Shown here: piece by piece, positions 41,596 through 53,872 of the stretch
Numbering within the stretch: position 1 is the stretch's first letter
How the letters are laid out: each line of letters opens with the position of its first letter
NCBI RefSeq assembly: GCF_905220565.1
Contig: NC_059404.1
Coordinates: 6,662,472-6,726,471 of the forward strand
Direction of reading: 5' to 3'
Source of the DNA: Melitaea cinxia
Lineage: Eukaryota; Arthropoda; Insecta; Lepidoptera; Nymphalidae
Length of the DNA stretch: 64,000 nt
Notes under the pieces: model-generated
The model's database searches: none
What the model was told of the DNA's origin: nothing
Seen by the model: only the letters and a program-made list of their open reading frames with translations
Position numbers and translations under genes: made by a program

Positions 41596-41912
41596 TAAAT
41601 AAAATTAGAGAGTCTGTTTGTAATATTAAAATAACCGCTTTTTACTAAGTGCATACACGATACATATACCAAAATAGCTTTTTTTATAATTTTTGTCTAT
41701 TTGTCTGTCTGACTATCTGTTTGTTCCGGCTGATCTCTGAAACGGCTGGACCGATTTTGACAGGACTTTCACTGGTAGATAGCTGTTGTAATAATGAGTA
41801 ACTTAGACTACTTTTATTTTAGAAATTTATTTATTTTATAACTCTGCGAACTGAACCATAACTTTTGTTTTAAATTCCACGCGGACGAAGTTGCGGGCAC
41901 AGCCAGTTTGTT
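41596..41912 (+). mobile_element. Dispersed repeat, non-LTR 3'-end type
   Basis: Contains TTCCGGCTGATCTCTGAAAC, GGCTGGACCGATTTTGACAG and the terminal ACGCGGACGAAGTTGCGGGC followed by ACAGCCAG. Non-coding. Confidence 0.55.
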
Positions 41913-42488
41913 ATAAATATATATTTTCCCAAAAATATTTCATGAGTTATTTACCAAATGAGAAGTATTAAAAATAGAGTAGTATATAATCATGTTCTTT
42001 ATATAACAAAAGTTGTAAAAATAGTTTCTGTTTGAGTTTTTTGAATATATATTACGCTCTTTATGACTCCATCCTGTTTCTGCCTGTTTAACTATTATTA
42101 AAGTAATAATATACATATTAAATACCTATTTATTCTTGTATTATTAATAATCACAAAGTACGCATTTATGTAGAGAATAAATTGTACGAATTAGCATACA
42201 AACTGGTCATTAGTATCAAAACGGACCGACAAGCCTGGCCATTCGTAGACATGCAAATTTAACTAAAACTTTTATTGCAAGTAATTGCAAACGTCGCTAT
42301 TATATTTTATTGTCAATTACACAAGTTAGCTAACTGCTTAAACCAAGCAGCACATTACGGAGCAGACGGAATGAATTTTAACCCCTTCGAAGACATTGAG
42401 GAGTCTCCTTCACCGCAGAGGAGCATTAAGGGGTCTTAAGGCTTAGTCTTGTTTTAGTTCCCTCGGTGCCAAAAACAAAGAGCAGACC

Positions 42489-42509
42489 GGGTGGGGGTGG
42501 GGGCGAGGG
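42489..42509 (+). other. G-quadruplex-type run
   Basis: GGG-T-GGGGG-T-GGGGG-CGA-GGG: four G runs with loops of 1, 1 and 3 bases on the plus strand, in a short GC-rich stretch (42350-42600). Isolated in AT-rich DNA. Confidence 0.6.
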
Positions 42510-42754
42510 AGTGCGGCTGTAACAGTTTTACGATCGGATATTCACAGTGCTCATGCGCGTTGCAGGTCTCGTCCAGAATTTGCATCAGATTATCGACACG
42601 TCTACACTGTTCAATTCGCCTGGACTTTACGATTGATTTATTTTATAATATTTACGGTTCATGAACTTATCTACCTAGAAATATAGCTATTCATACTGAT
42701 AGTTACGATATTTTGCGATGCACTTAGAATACATGTCATATGTTACAAATGTTT

Positions 42755-42903
42755 CCTTTATAGACGGGTTGTCTGTAAGAAATCACTATAAGTGATAAGA
42801 CCGCCTTTGCACTTTATTCAGTGTGTGTGTGTGTTTTATTTCTCTTCTTTTTAATGTTCTTGTAAGTGTGCAATAAAGTATAAATAAATAAATAATAAAT
42901 AAA
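42755..42903 (+). mobile_element. 3' end of a LINE with (TAAA)n tail
   Basis: ATAAGACCGCCTTTGCAC, then a short (GT)n, GTGCAATAAAGTATAAATAAATAAATAAT. This is a 3' UTR of the same general LINE class as the copy at 28.8 kb, strongly 5'-truncated. Confidence 0.65.
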
Positions 42904-43462
42904 TCGATGAAGAAATATATCGTTCATTAAAAAATATTTGGAGTCGCTTATTAAAAAATATGGAATATGCATTTAAGTCCCTCTTTAAAATCTAAAGGTT
43001 TATACAAGTACAAAAAGTTCAGTTAAAGTTTAATTGAATCTGGTAATAATTCATAGTTCATTCAATTGTCAAATGACAGAAATTATTTCGTATTCAATTG
43101 AACATCGGGCGTACTGTCGCATATCGATTCAATTCTTTTTACGTTCATTTTTAATTTGAAATAATCTTGAAATCGGTGCTTCGTGTATTAATATTGTTGA
43201 GAGTTAATATTCTTGAAATATTTTTGTCAATTACTTATATAATAACAGAATTATATAGCTACTTAATTCAAATAGTTTAAACATCGAGTATCAAATGATA
43301 ACCTGTAAAATCATATTAGATTCGTTGGCTAAATAGTTTAATAACTAAAATAATAATTAATTACGTTCACTTGTCAAATAATATATAATCAGATTCATTA
43401 TAGAATTTTAAGCTTTAATATTTATATATTTATAGCAAGAATTTTATTTTATCTTTGTAATA

Positions 43463-43786
43463 TGTACCGTCGGCCAAAAGAGTGGTGTACCACCCTAAGG
43501 TCGAATGCCGCTTGCAGATTCATAGGTGATAAAGATTAGTTTCGCTCGCAGATCGATCTGACAACTTCTATTGTCGCCTTTATCTGATTATTGATAACGA
43601 TATTATTTATACCTAATAGAGTTTAAAATGTCATATATAATAATGACGTATGAATACTTATCAATTAGGTTTACGTCATTATTATATGTCTCTTACAGTA
43701 ATATCTTTTAATAACGAACCTTGTAATTTTCGACGACCAGGAAACTAAATAAAAGCTGGTGCACCACTTTTTTGGCCGACCGTACA
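43463..43786. mobile_element. Fold-back MITE with about 30-bp terminal inverted repeats
   Basis: The left end TGTACCGTCGGCCAAAAGAG and the reversed right end TGTACGGTCGGCCAAAAAAG match for about 30 bp (through GTGGTGYACCA) with two or three mismatches. A second, internal inverted repeat (ATAATAATGACGTA and TACGTCATTATTAT, around 43636-43687) makes the 324-bp element largely palindromic. No coding frame. Confidence 0.7.
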
Positions 43787-46700
43787 CCTATGTAACAGAA
43801 ATAGCCTACAATTTCCACTTTTTTTTACTAAAACAAGCGGTAAGAATGTCATACGATTAAATACAAAGTTAGTAGGAATTAAATTACTTGGTGCTAAATG
43901 TCCCACTTGTATATACATTTTAGTGATCGTACGAACGCGAAATAAGTGTCTACATGTATGTGAAGACATTGACTCTACTTGGTAGGACGCACTTAAAAGG
44001 ATAAGTTGTTGAGGACACAGTGTTTAATGAAACCATACTACGCATATATACATATACGGCTGTGTACAATTTTGCCATAAATATGTAAAATATATAGTTT
44101 TTATATAATGATGACTCCCGATAGAGCTACTAAGATAATTTATTTATATATTGGTGGGTGTATTTTATTTTGATTATTTGTTATAGCGTTCTATATAAAT
44201 GTTTAAGTTAACTTTAAGCTAATTATATTAATCACAATAATAACATTATTTTGATATGAAGTATTTTTTTAAATAAAATATTATGGGAATACAGAGCTGC
44301 AATAATAAAAAATCAAAGAAAAATTTAGTGTAGACTTACGAAACTTAGTAGGTATTCTCATCTGCTAGGAACGATTATTATAATAAATACACAACATTTC
44401 ACATAACTTCACAAATATTCATTCTTAATCACCTGGACGTTAAAAATAATCTATATACTTCATTAGTAAGTTATTAAAACCTAAGTTATATACCAAATTA
44501 AAAGTTGTACGCAATTAAGATATAAAATAGGTGAACGTGTACTCGGCCTTTTTACTTCGCTGGTAATAACAGCGCTGCGGGAAACAAAATTTATCCACCA
44601 TGTCTAACTTCATTTAATTTGTTTTAATAACTTCTGAGTTTTTCATTGGTCGGTTATAATGACATTCTTTAGTCGCCGGTACATAACCTACAATGTTTTG
44701 TGTAGAATAAAATTATAATTAACTTAATATTCTAAATTTAAAACTCTTAAAAACCAAAACTTTATTGTAATCTGTTGAAATTTAACGAATAAAATTATGT
44801 AAAAAGACAAATCCTTCATCATATTATAGTTGCCAAGGGTAATTACCACAGCAGATTTTTTTTATTATATCAACCTGTAAGTAAACAAGATATTTGTTTA
44901 TCATTAATGTTACATATCGAGTAGGTGTAATAATTCCATGAACACTAATAGGTATAAATTGAAGTGCTGTCCGTACGATATATTTTGCCATTTTGGTAAG
45001 TAAAGAAAATCTTATAAAACCTAATTTTAATAATTTAAATATTGAATGCCAAAGTGGTAACTATAATACCTACAAAAATAAAAATGTATACAAGTATTTA
45101 CCTACATAATTATCTTCTTTTTACACAGAAATATCAATAACAATAATGATCCATTTTCGAGAAGTCATTGAACATTCGATGGCCGTTTTATTAGGATATT
45201 TCGAATCTTTGTAATGAATTTTTAAAAGAGTTTAGTCGATCGATACATTAAAATTATAAAAGTTTTTCATTTGAATACATTGGATAACCGGTTCGTGCAA
45301 GAGTATCAATGAGATTAGGGAGTGAGGAGTATTATGTGTCTTGTTTTAAGAGATAAAGTCAAATGCATAACGAGAATATTCACTTAAATAGTAAAAACTT
45401 GGGTCCCTAGTAGATTCCTAATCGGTATATATCATGTTTTATGCGTCAAATTTTCATATTAATATGAAAATTGATTAAGAAATGTTTGTAAAGTATGAAA
45501 AAGTACTTTGTTTACCTACTAGTTAAGGCTTCTAGGACACATCCAAGTGACCATTGAGAGCGTTTTTTATATCTAAAGTAGTTTTATTAAAGTATTGCAA
45601 CTATGTTGGATTATTTATGATGAGCTAATAACAAGAAAATTTACTTTTTTTGAGATATAAAAATATACTTATATCTCGAGCAGCTTTTTTCTATTAATTC
45701 CATAAAATCTAGTAGACCAAATTTAGTATTATTTTAACTCTATTTTCTTGACCGTCAATCAAGGAGCCCTAAGTAAGTAGGTATTTAAAACTAGACAATG
45801 ATGCATGCAGCATATTTGTTACATGCTAATACTTTTGAAATTTATTTCTAAATATTAAATAGGAACCCATATCTTTAAACATTTACAATAAGTACCTACC
45901 TACATTTTACAAACATCCCTAAAACTCACTATTATATTGCTTTTACACAGTATTCTCTTATAAGTCACGTGACACATTATTTCTACCTCTACACAAGACA
46001 CTCATATTATATTTATATTTTAACACAATTTTATTAACACAAGTCACAAAACATGTCTACCACATAACACAAGTCACTCGTGTTACTACGAGAAACGAAC
46101 TCAGATTGCTTACATAGATCAAAAGTAAAGGCATTTTACTAAACAAACTTGATTTGCATGAAAATGATGCCCTCCCTCGTTCGCAAACAAAAACGCCTGG
46201 GACCGACTTTCGAAAGACTGTCTATTTAATTAACATATCCGTTGAAGATTGTAACAAAATATGATTTAGGCATGCAAGTGGGTACTACCAATGTACCAGT
46301 ACACGGTATTTTATCAAACTAATAAATACTATTTATAGAACCAAAAACTATTGGTTCCAGAAACAGTTTGAAATTCTATAAATTCTAATTTGTTTTTCAT
46401 TTTATATAAAAGATGAGTTGTATAGGATAGGATTATATCAAAAGAATTTCTTCATCCTTTATTATGTAAATAAGGCACATGTCTGACACGTTCGACGGAT
46501 ATTCAATTGTTATTGGAACTCCTATAAACGTTACATCCAAGTGACAGACTAAGACATGAATATTTAATAAATATACAAAATAATAAAAGAAACCTAGCTT
46601 TAGGTCATATTAAACTAAATTTCATGTCAACATTAATCGTGTGAATATAATGACTAAATTTCGAAATAGTATTCAAAGAAACAATGAAATTTGTTTTAAG

Positions 46701-47094
46701 GTATCTTTGATTAAGACATCTTTAATATTCAGCTCAGTTTAAATTTCATTATACTATAATTATATAAATAGCTTATGTATTAACTTTAAATTTACATAAA
46801 TAGTAATATAGTATGGTATAAATTATAATTTGCATGATAAACTATGAATGAAATATCAGTTTTTTTTTTTTTTTATTTGAATTATATTATATTTAATTTT
46901 ATTTTCATTAGATATTTTTTACACATATCTACGAAATGTTGATATGTAGGTAGGTACGTGCGTTTCCTCGAAATAACTATAAGGTAACAGACCTTATCAG
47001 CATTTCGTATGTACCTATATAATAATTTTAAGTTTTTTTTTTTATAAATACAATTAAGTCAAGTTACTCGATGCAATATTTTAAAATAATGAAT
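43787..47094. other. Non-coding flank, nothing recognised
   Basis: Uniformly AT-rich. ATGGCCG at 45180-45186 is a lone PHO-type word. The minus frame at 43745-43969 starts in unique DNA and runs into the MITE. Confidence 0.5.
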
Positions 47095-47290
47095 ACTAGC
47101 TTTTACACGCGGCTTCGCTCGCATTAGATAAGAAGTATCTAACATATCATCTATAAATAAAAAGTATCCTATGTCACTTCTAATACCTCCAAGAATATGT
47201 GTACAAAGTTTCGTGATGATCGGTTAAAAAGTTTTCGCGTCTACAATCTAATCTAATATTATTAGATATTAGATTAGATTAGAAATAAGC
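47095..47290 (+). mobile_element. Dispersed repeat ending in an AT hairpin
   Basis: CTTTTACACGCGGCTTCGCT, AAAGTATCCTATGTCACTTC and GTTTTCGCGTCTAC are typical of the same class of repeat end. It terminates in a 13-bp inverted repeat TCTAATCTAATAT / ATATTAGATTAGA (47247-47259 and 47266-47278). Confidence 0.55.
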
Positions 47291-48439
47291 TTTTAAAAAT
47301 AAGGTCTCTGTCGGTACCTGCCTTAATAAGATGACAAATGCAAATTAGATAATAAAGAAAGAGTCCACCCATTGCGCTCCTAACAAAACTATCAATGAAT
47401 GTTTCCGTCAACTGCTTTCCAATTTTATTGTTATGATAATTCGGAGAAAGTTTGGTGAACAATACTTATTTATATTCACGCATTTATTCTAAATTAAGAC
47501 TAGACAAGTAGCATGAATACATCTGCGTCGATATTTATGGTTACTGGAATCTTCTTGAGTTAGTACGCATGACGTGCTATTTTACAGTTATTTGAAGAAT
47601 TGTAGCTGGTACCCGCTTTAAGAATTTTTTTTCTAACCTATCTATATAAGAACCTACTTTCCCAAGGATTACTTTATTTTTGTATCAAATTGTATCAGAT
47701 ACCGTTCAGTGGTTTAGACATGAAAGCGTACCTAATTGACAAACAGAGTTACTTTTGTATTTATAATGGTAGTATGGATGGTCTTATTTGTTTTTCCCGG
47801 GGTTTTCAAGTTATATTTAGCAACAATCTACTATTCCCAGATTAGTGCGTTCAATCAAACAAACAAACTTCTCTGATTTATTATGTGAGTTTGAACGTTA
47901 TAACGAAATTATGAAACAACAGCGATAAAAATTATTTTGATGTAAATATTGTAATAAATTGAATTATTCCCACTTAATCGAGGAGAACTTTTCTTGTAGA
48001 CTGTGATTAGAGGGACATTAATGTTATTTATAAATTTATTGTTTATTTTATACAATATACAAGTTTGCCGTCACTTCAGTTTGTAAACACTCTTTCAAAT
48101 GTTATAAAATTAGAAAATAATGAACTCTAAAGCAAACATATTTTTTTTAAATTATCTGCCTTTGCGTAGAGCTGCCTATGGGAATACCGACATTAAAAAT
48201 AACATAAGCATCAGTACACTCAAATGCGCTGATAACGAGTCCTGTTTTATATAAATTTTATCTGCAAGCAAATGTAAAACGAATTTTTAAAGTAATACAT
48301 AAACTGAATGAAAGAAGTTGTTTCCAAGTTAAAAACTTCTTAATAATATCGAGAACCATGTCCGTGAAAATAAACAAACCTATGCACATATCATCATTCA
48401 ACGACCCATTGCCGGTTCGCGCTAAAAATATTTAACTAT

Positions 48440-48900
48440 ACGTTATTATCTACCGCACTACGAAGAGGTTATCATATAAGAACCGGTTGTCACGCGTCCT
48501 TAGCAGTCGAGCTCAGTACAACATAACAACGCAGTGTGTTACGACGCGTTCCAGCCAGACGATGCAACAGCACGAGAACTAATTTACATAAGCCACAAGC
48601 GTGATAATGACAGGCTACTTACGTGACAGGCTCCGGCATGTGGGCGAGTAATACGGGCACTGTCAATGTCACTCGGCACGCCAGCCACGCGAGTCCTTCC
48701 GTCTTGCCACTATCACTCGCGTATCTACGCTCGCGAATGCGAACTGATTTTTTTTCTCGCGTAACGGCCCATTAAACTTGTAGATTTCTGTCTCACTCCC
48801 CGACGCGACGGTATGGCGGGGTGAGACAAAGAAGGTTGCGGTTTATAGGTTGTTGATAGAATTGGTATCCGCACCGTAACGTACCGCCGCCGTGTTGCAT
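48440..48900. promoter_or_regulatory. CpG-rich promoter-like island
   Basis: This is the second CpG-rich block of the flank. The minus strand carries the ATCAGTT initiator at 48745 and the donor at 48622 described separately. The plus strand carries CATATAAG (48473-48480), 30-40 nt before AGCAGTCGAGCTCAGTAC, a possible opposing start near 48506-48516. E-box-like and CGCGT words are frequent. No conserved protein is encoded. Confidence 0.35.
48623..48745 (-). other. Candidate first exon with initiator and 5' splice site
   Basis: On the minus strand ATCAGTTC (arthropod initiator consensus TCAGT, A at 48745) starts a CpG-rich 123-nt segment that ends CCTGTCAC/GTAAGTAG, a strong 5' splice site (GT at 48622-48621). 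A weak TATA-like TTTAAT sits 30-35 nt upstream. The only ATG, MPEPV..., lies just before the splice site. The other possible reading is an internal exon using the AG of ATCAG as acceptor, but its upstream tract is purine-rich and poor. Product unknown; a 5' exon of abd-A or of a long non-coding RNA would suit the place and strand. Confidence 0.35.
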
Positions 48901-49171
48901 GTTTTACGTGATATGTCCTTGTAATGACGTACTGCTCTACGATACATATATTTTACTCTTCATTTTCGAAATTTAAGAAATTTAATTTCCAATAATATGA
49001 GCCTAATTAACAAAAAAATACTGACGTTAATGTTTACAGATATTAACTTATACAAAATTATTAAAAATATAAATTATAAAATAAACTGACTCGTTTAAGG
49101 AACGTTAATGATAAAACTTCAGAATTTAAAAGATATAACATAAAAGTAAAATACAAAAAATACGTACTTAC

Positions 49172-49331
49172 AAGAACATAGCGCACGATATTATAACGCC
49201 GAAAGATGTTTAGGAAATATAGGCGTCGCCCAGAGCGCAGTCGTACATCTTGCTTTATATCGTCTCCACCAGCATTGGAGAGCAGAACATCAAACGGTGT
49301 TATGGCCCCCGGACGTGCCGGCCGCCGCAGA
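49172..49331 (-). other. Candidate 160-nt internal exon, GC-rich, open in one frame
   Basis: The minus strand reads ATATAAC (branch-point-like), then CTCTGTCCCCCTCAG as acceptor, then a GC-rich block, and ends TTCTT/GTAAGTACG as donor at 49171-49170. Read from its second base, the frame is open through the whole segment and contains GAITPFDVLLSNAGGDD; the local string resembles the NNAG region of short-chain dehydrogenases, but nothing else supports that family. The segment starts with one base that completes the TG left over by the 57089-57129 candidate exon, so the two could join in frame. It contains no ATG. A 106-codon frame on the opposite strand (49206-49526) overlaps it and is the competing reading. 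Confidence 0.35.
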
Positions 49332-49349
49332 CTGAGGGGGACAGAGTTA

Positions 49350-51109
49350 TATGAAAAAAAGGGAGGGATATTTTTGTACCAACTTTATTGTTCACTACAC
49401 AAACAAATTTTCGAATCGAATACTCGCAGAACATTCACACATGTTAATACGAAGCTTCGTATTCAAGAAATCGAAAGATTATTGTTATTGGCAGCGATTA
49501 TCGAAAACATTACTGGGATGAAATAAATATTAAATGTTCCATTAATTTCTGTTTACCGTGTATGATCGTAAAAACGCCTTAAGTAGTGAACACACCTAAA
49601 AGTCATTTAAATGCGATATTATAGGTACACAATTTTTATAAAAGCAAAAATACTTCATAATATTGCAATATTTATACGAAATCACTTTCAAACTATCTGA
49701 TCAGATAATTAAATGTAAAGTAATAATTCACGTAGCTATGTTTTATAATATTACACACATATATTACATTTTTTATAATTATTTAAAGAAAAAGGAATTG
49801 TATACCATATGTATATGTATAGTATTCATCTGTTCAGATAATAGTAAATTCTATACTTACGTAATTTCGTAGTTGCTATTCAAATCACACTTTTACTTCT
49901 TCCTGGAGGTACTATGTACTGTAATTTGTCTGTGAACATCCCAATGCTGAGCAAAAGCCAATAAAGTAAAATATAAAAGAGAAATATTTGAGCTTAGTTA
50001 AAAACTGGCGAATACTTCATTCTATTCTTATGAAAAAATTGAATTTTATAAAGTAATTTACCAAATAGGTTAATCTCAGGCTCTAAAATGGTATTTCTAA
50101 ATCTCATACGAGATTGAACTCTTCTCGAGTGCTCGTCTGACGAGGCACTTTATTTACATTCAAGCAAATTGAATCCTTGGTTCGCAGCCAACATATCTAG
50201 GGTAGGGCGGGGTCGCGAGATTCGATTTGCCTAATAGCAGGAGTGAGCCAGGGAGGCACTCAATTACGTAGAGAGCCGAGGTGTCCCGTAACACTCAGTA
50301 GGTACATAATTACATTATCTGATAAACGGTTGGAGCGCTGCGCTTCATCGCATTTACATTTGATGTTTTTTTTCTTTTTAATATTCTATTATTGAACAAC
50401 TAACATACTGCATCTGAATATCTCAGCTTATTTAAGACATTATTGATTTTTCCGTATTGATGTGAATTTAAAAACGAATCAATGATTTTATTATTATTAT
50501 TTTGTTTTATATTTTATTTTAGTATTCTGCATTTATAATGGTCCTTTGTCTATTCGTCCAGTCTTTCATCCCTCTAATCTTAGAAACTATGGGTAATAGG
50601 TAAATATTTATAATTTCAGAATATAACATACGCTCAATGCTAGTTACATACAATGCACACAATGTAGAAAATTATACCTAAATTTAGAATGAAATAAATG
50701 ATAATTTACCTACTAAAAATAAACTTGTCTGTTGTTGTTGTTGAAATAACCAAAAGGTAGTAAAGTTAACTACGTAAACGTTGAAGTGTTACGAAATTCT
50801 TTATATGGATTAATATTTATAGACAACGGATACCTAAAAATGATTTAATAAAATAACGAACGATTCAAACTTAAGAATTTAAAAACAAAATAAAAATCCC
50901 CTTTAGCTTGAATTTTCAATAACAATAAACTAAATAAAGTATCTATAGCATACAGATATATAAAAGTAACAAAGCTCACAATATCGATGTTATTAAAGAA
51001 TATAGAAATACATTCGTATTTGAATTATCGGTAATATTTTATAATAAGCTCGACTAGTCTGTTGCTACAATGATTTCGACCAATCGATGGACTTTTCGAC
51101 TGCGGTCCT
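49350..51109. other. Non-coding flank, one GC-rich patch
   Basis: 50190-50300 (GGGTAGGGCGGGGTCGCGAG) is the only GC-rich stretch; no exon or motif set could be assigned. The rest is AT-rich. Confidence 0.45.
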
Positions 51110-51260
51110 GACCAGTCGAGAGAGATCCTCTCAGTCACACGTTACACCAAACAGAATAGGAAACAGATAGTTCTTTTATCGATGGCCGGTGATATAAAGT
51201 TGTCTCGGTCGTTTAATTTAAATGCTAATTGGCGAGGAGGCGGCTCGGGTATAACCGGTA
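51110..51260. promoter_or_regulatory. GAGA/PHO-type cluster (Polycomb-response-like)
   Basis: GAGAGAG at 51118-51124 and CTCTC at 51128-51132 match the GAGA-factor core on both strands. ATGGCC at 51182-51187 matches the PHO/YY1 core (GCCAT), preceded by TTTTATCG, a posterior-homeodomain-like word. The stretch is GC-richer than its surroundings and ends in CGAGGAGGCGGCTCGGG. Such combinations mark Polycomb response elements in the fly bithorax complex; here it is motif reading only. Confidence 0.25.
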
Positions 51261-51877
51261 CGATACAAACGCATACATTAACTGCTACAATGTAGCTAGG
51301 ATACAATCATATTGTCTGCACTAAAATAGAGTATCATACAAAGGACAATAATTTAAGGATTTTAAATAAAGGCTTAAAATATGATTTGCATTTTTAAAAT
51401 AAAACGTTTAACACTTCTTTGGTCTTTTTTGAGTAACTTACATTAAGCACATCAGTAACTTGCTCGTGATTCTCAATTAGGAACAAATGACTTTTATTTA
51501 TTACAATTAATAAGAAACAGCACTCCGCGAGATTACTTCTAATACAAGACATTGTTCCCCTTTGTTTGCTTTGTAAGTTTCGGATACTATATGTAACTAG
51601 ATATACATAGGTAGGTACATAGATAGAGGCATTTTCAAAGGACATGTATAAATATTGTTTTTATATGTATAGTTATCGTAACATATATAATGTTATACCT
51701 ATTCGCGCTTTTTTTATTTATAGGCATATTTAAATTCACATTTATGTTATTTTTGTCACCTTGTAGTATTTAAAAAGTAAAAGTAAGTTAATGCACTTCA
51801 TTATAGAATAGTACGGTTATATAAATATTTAGTTCTTAGGTTGTGAACCGGAATTATATATACATATAATATTACTA

Positions 51878-53071
51878 GCTGTGCCCGCGGCTTCGCCCGC
51901 GTTGAAATCAGTGTGTCACAAAGTTTTCCCGGCACACTTCCAGTTAAACTCTCATTATAATCGGCTTAGCCGTTCCGTAAACCTTCCTCTTGAACCGCAT
52001 GAAAATCCGTTCAGTAGATTTTGAGGAAATCGATCACATACACTTTTGGGGACTTGGTTTTATAATACACTAACTGTTGCCCGCGACTACATCCGCGTGG
52101 TTATGAAGATATGCATTACTATTAAGATGTTTAACGCATTTTTTTTTATTTCAGTCACTTGAAATGCTTATCACACTGAGTAACTTTTTAAAAGGCACAA
52201 TTTAGTATAATTTAATAGTTATTTTTATAAAACCTCTCTATACACCACATTTTTAGTTTTATTTTCAGGCTGCAGTATAAATAACCTATCGACGAATTTA
52301 TATAACTGCTGTATATGTTTCATACAAACTATCAACCCCAATTAAACCCCCTTAGTGGTGGAATATCGCTAAATCTCTCTACTCTACTACTATTATCTAC
52401 TAACTATAATCTACCTCCCTGCCAAATTTCATCTTTATCCATCCTAGATGGATGGACCTTCCAGCTGTTTTTGGGTTCTCGTGATGAGTGAGTCAGTGAC
52501 CTTTCTCTTTTATATATATAGATTACGATGTATTATTTGGACACCTCCTCACCATCTATAGAGCATACATTTTAAATTTCAAGTCGTTTACTTCAAAAAC
52601 ATAGGACTTTCATACAAATTTCCAACCCCCGTTTTACCCCTCTAGGGGTCGAATTTCGTAAAACCCGTTCTTAGCGAATGTTTACGCCCTATAAGGAGCC
52701 AATCTGCCAAATTTCAAGTTTTTAGGTGTTATAGTTTCGGAGATTTCGTGGTGAGTGAGTAAACCTACCATCCCCCGTTTTAACCCCAAAAGGGAGTTGA
52801 TTTCTAAAGATATATTATTTGGGCACCTTCTCATTATCTATAAGGCATACATTTTAAATTTCAAGTCTCTTACTTCAAAATCATGGGACTTTCATACAAA
52901 CTTCCAACCCCCGTTTTATCCCCTAAGGGGTTGAATTTCGTAAAATCCGTTCTTAGCGGATGTTTACACTCTATAAGGAGCCTTCCTGTCAAATTTCAAG
53001 TTTGTGGGTGTTATAGTTTCGGAGATTTCGTGATGAATGACCTTTCGCGTTTATATATATTATATAGATAA
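51878..53071 (+). repeat. Composite of non-LTR 3'-end repeats with tandem units
   Basis: Starts GCTGTGCCCGCGGCTTCGCC, restarts near 52078 with TTGCCCGCGACTACATCCGC, and then holds two units of roughly 270 bp (about 52543-52760 and 52830-53045). Both read CATACATTTTAAATTTCAAG, then CCAACCCCCGTTTTA, then ATAGTTTCGGAGATTTCGTG. The 62-codon frame at 52883 is part of a unit, not a gene. Confidence 0.6.
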
Positions 53072-53516
53072 TCTTCTTTTATTGTAGATATACCAAGAAC
53101 AAATATAGAAAACTTAAATGTAAAAATGAGTGTAAACTCATACTGTAACACGGACAGTGGTATCTAATTATAGTAAAATGCTATTTTGTTTTGAATTTTG
53201 TAGTATTCAAAAAAAAAATTACATAAAAGAATAAAAAATGTACATTTCATTATTTATAAAGAATTTGTGCAACCTATTTTTATAAATTAGGCCAAATTTG
53301 TCCTATTATAGATCTTTTTTTTTATGTTTATAATGTATGTATTTGAGCACAGTTGCGATTTTTAAAAAATTGATTTTAAAATAAGTAAATACAAAATAAA
53401 CTATAACATATAAAGCTGTTCTTTGTACATTTCTAAATTTACTTTTTGTACGACATGTCTAATACCCAAAGGTTGTACTGAAGAGATCGGTCTTCTAGCG
53501 AAAGCGACCACTTTTT

Positions 53517-53872
53517 AACCGACTTCAAAAAAAGGAGGAGGTTACTCAATTCGACTGTATATATATATATATATATATATTATGTATGTTCGGGATAACT
53601 CCGTCGATTATGAACCGATTTTGGATAATTCTTTTTTTGTTGGAAAGGAGATATCCCTAACTCTCGAAAATTCGCATAACTTTTTACTGGGTGTACTGAT
53701 TTTGATGACTTTTAATTTAATCGAAAGCCGATGTTTATCATGTGGTCACATTTAAATTTCATTGAGATCTGATTACAACTTTTGGAGTAATCTTTGATAA
53801 TGCGTATTTACTTGACTATTTTTTGTCTACCTACGTTGTATTAGGTACTTGTCGATATAATTGAAGTCGGTT
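53517..53872 (+). mobile_element. AACCGACTTCA inverted-repeat element
   Basis: Same terminal repeats as the copy at 40574; 356 bp, shortened internally, with a (TA)n microsatellite at 53560-53582 near the left end. Confidence 0.7.
53560..53582. repeat. (TA)n microsatellite
   Basis: Eleven uninterrupted TA units inside the inverted-repeat element at 53517. Confidence 0.9.

Noticed and set aside
49206..49526. 106-codon plus-strand frame
   Set aside because: Overlaps the candidate minus-strand exon; composition changes abruptly from Arg-rich to AT-driven, as expected of a chance frame across a GC patch.
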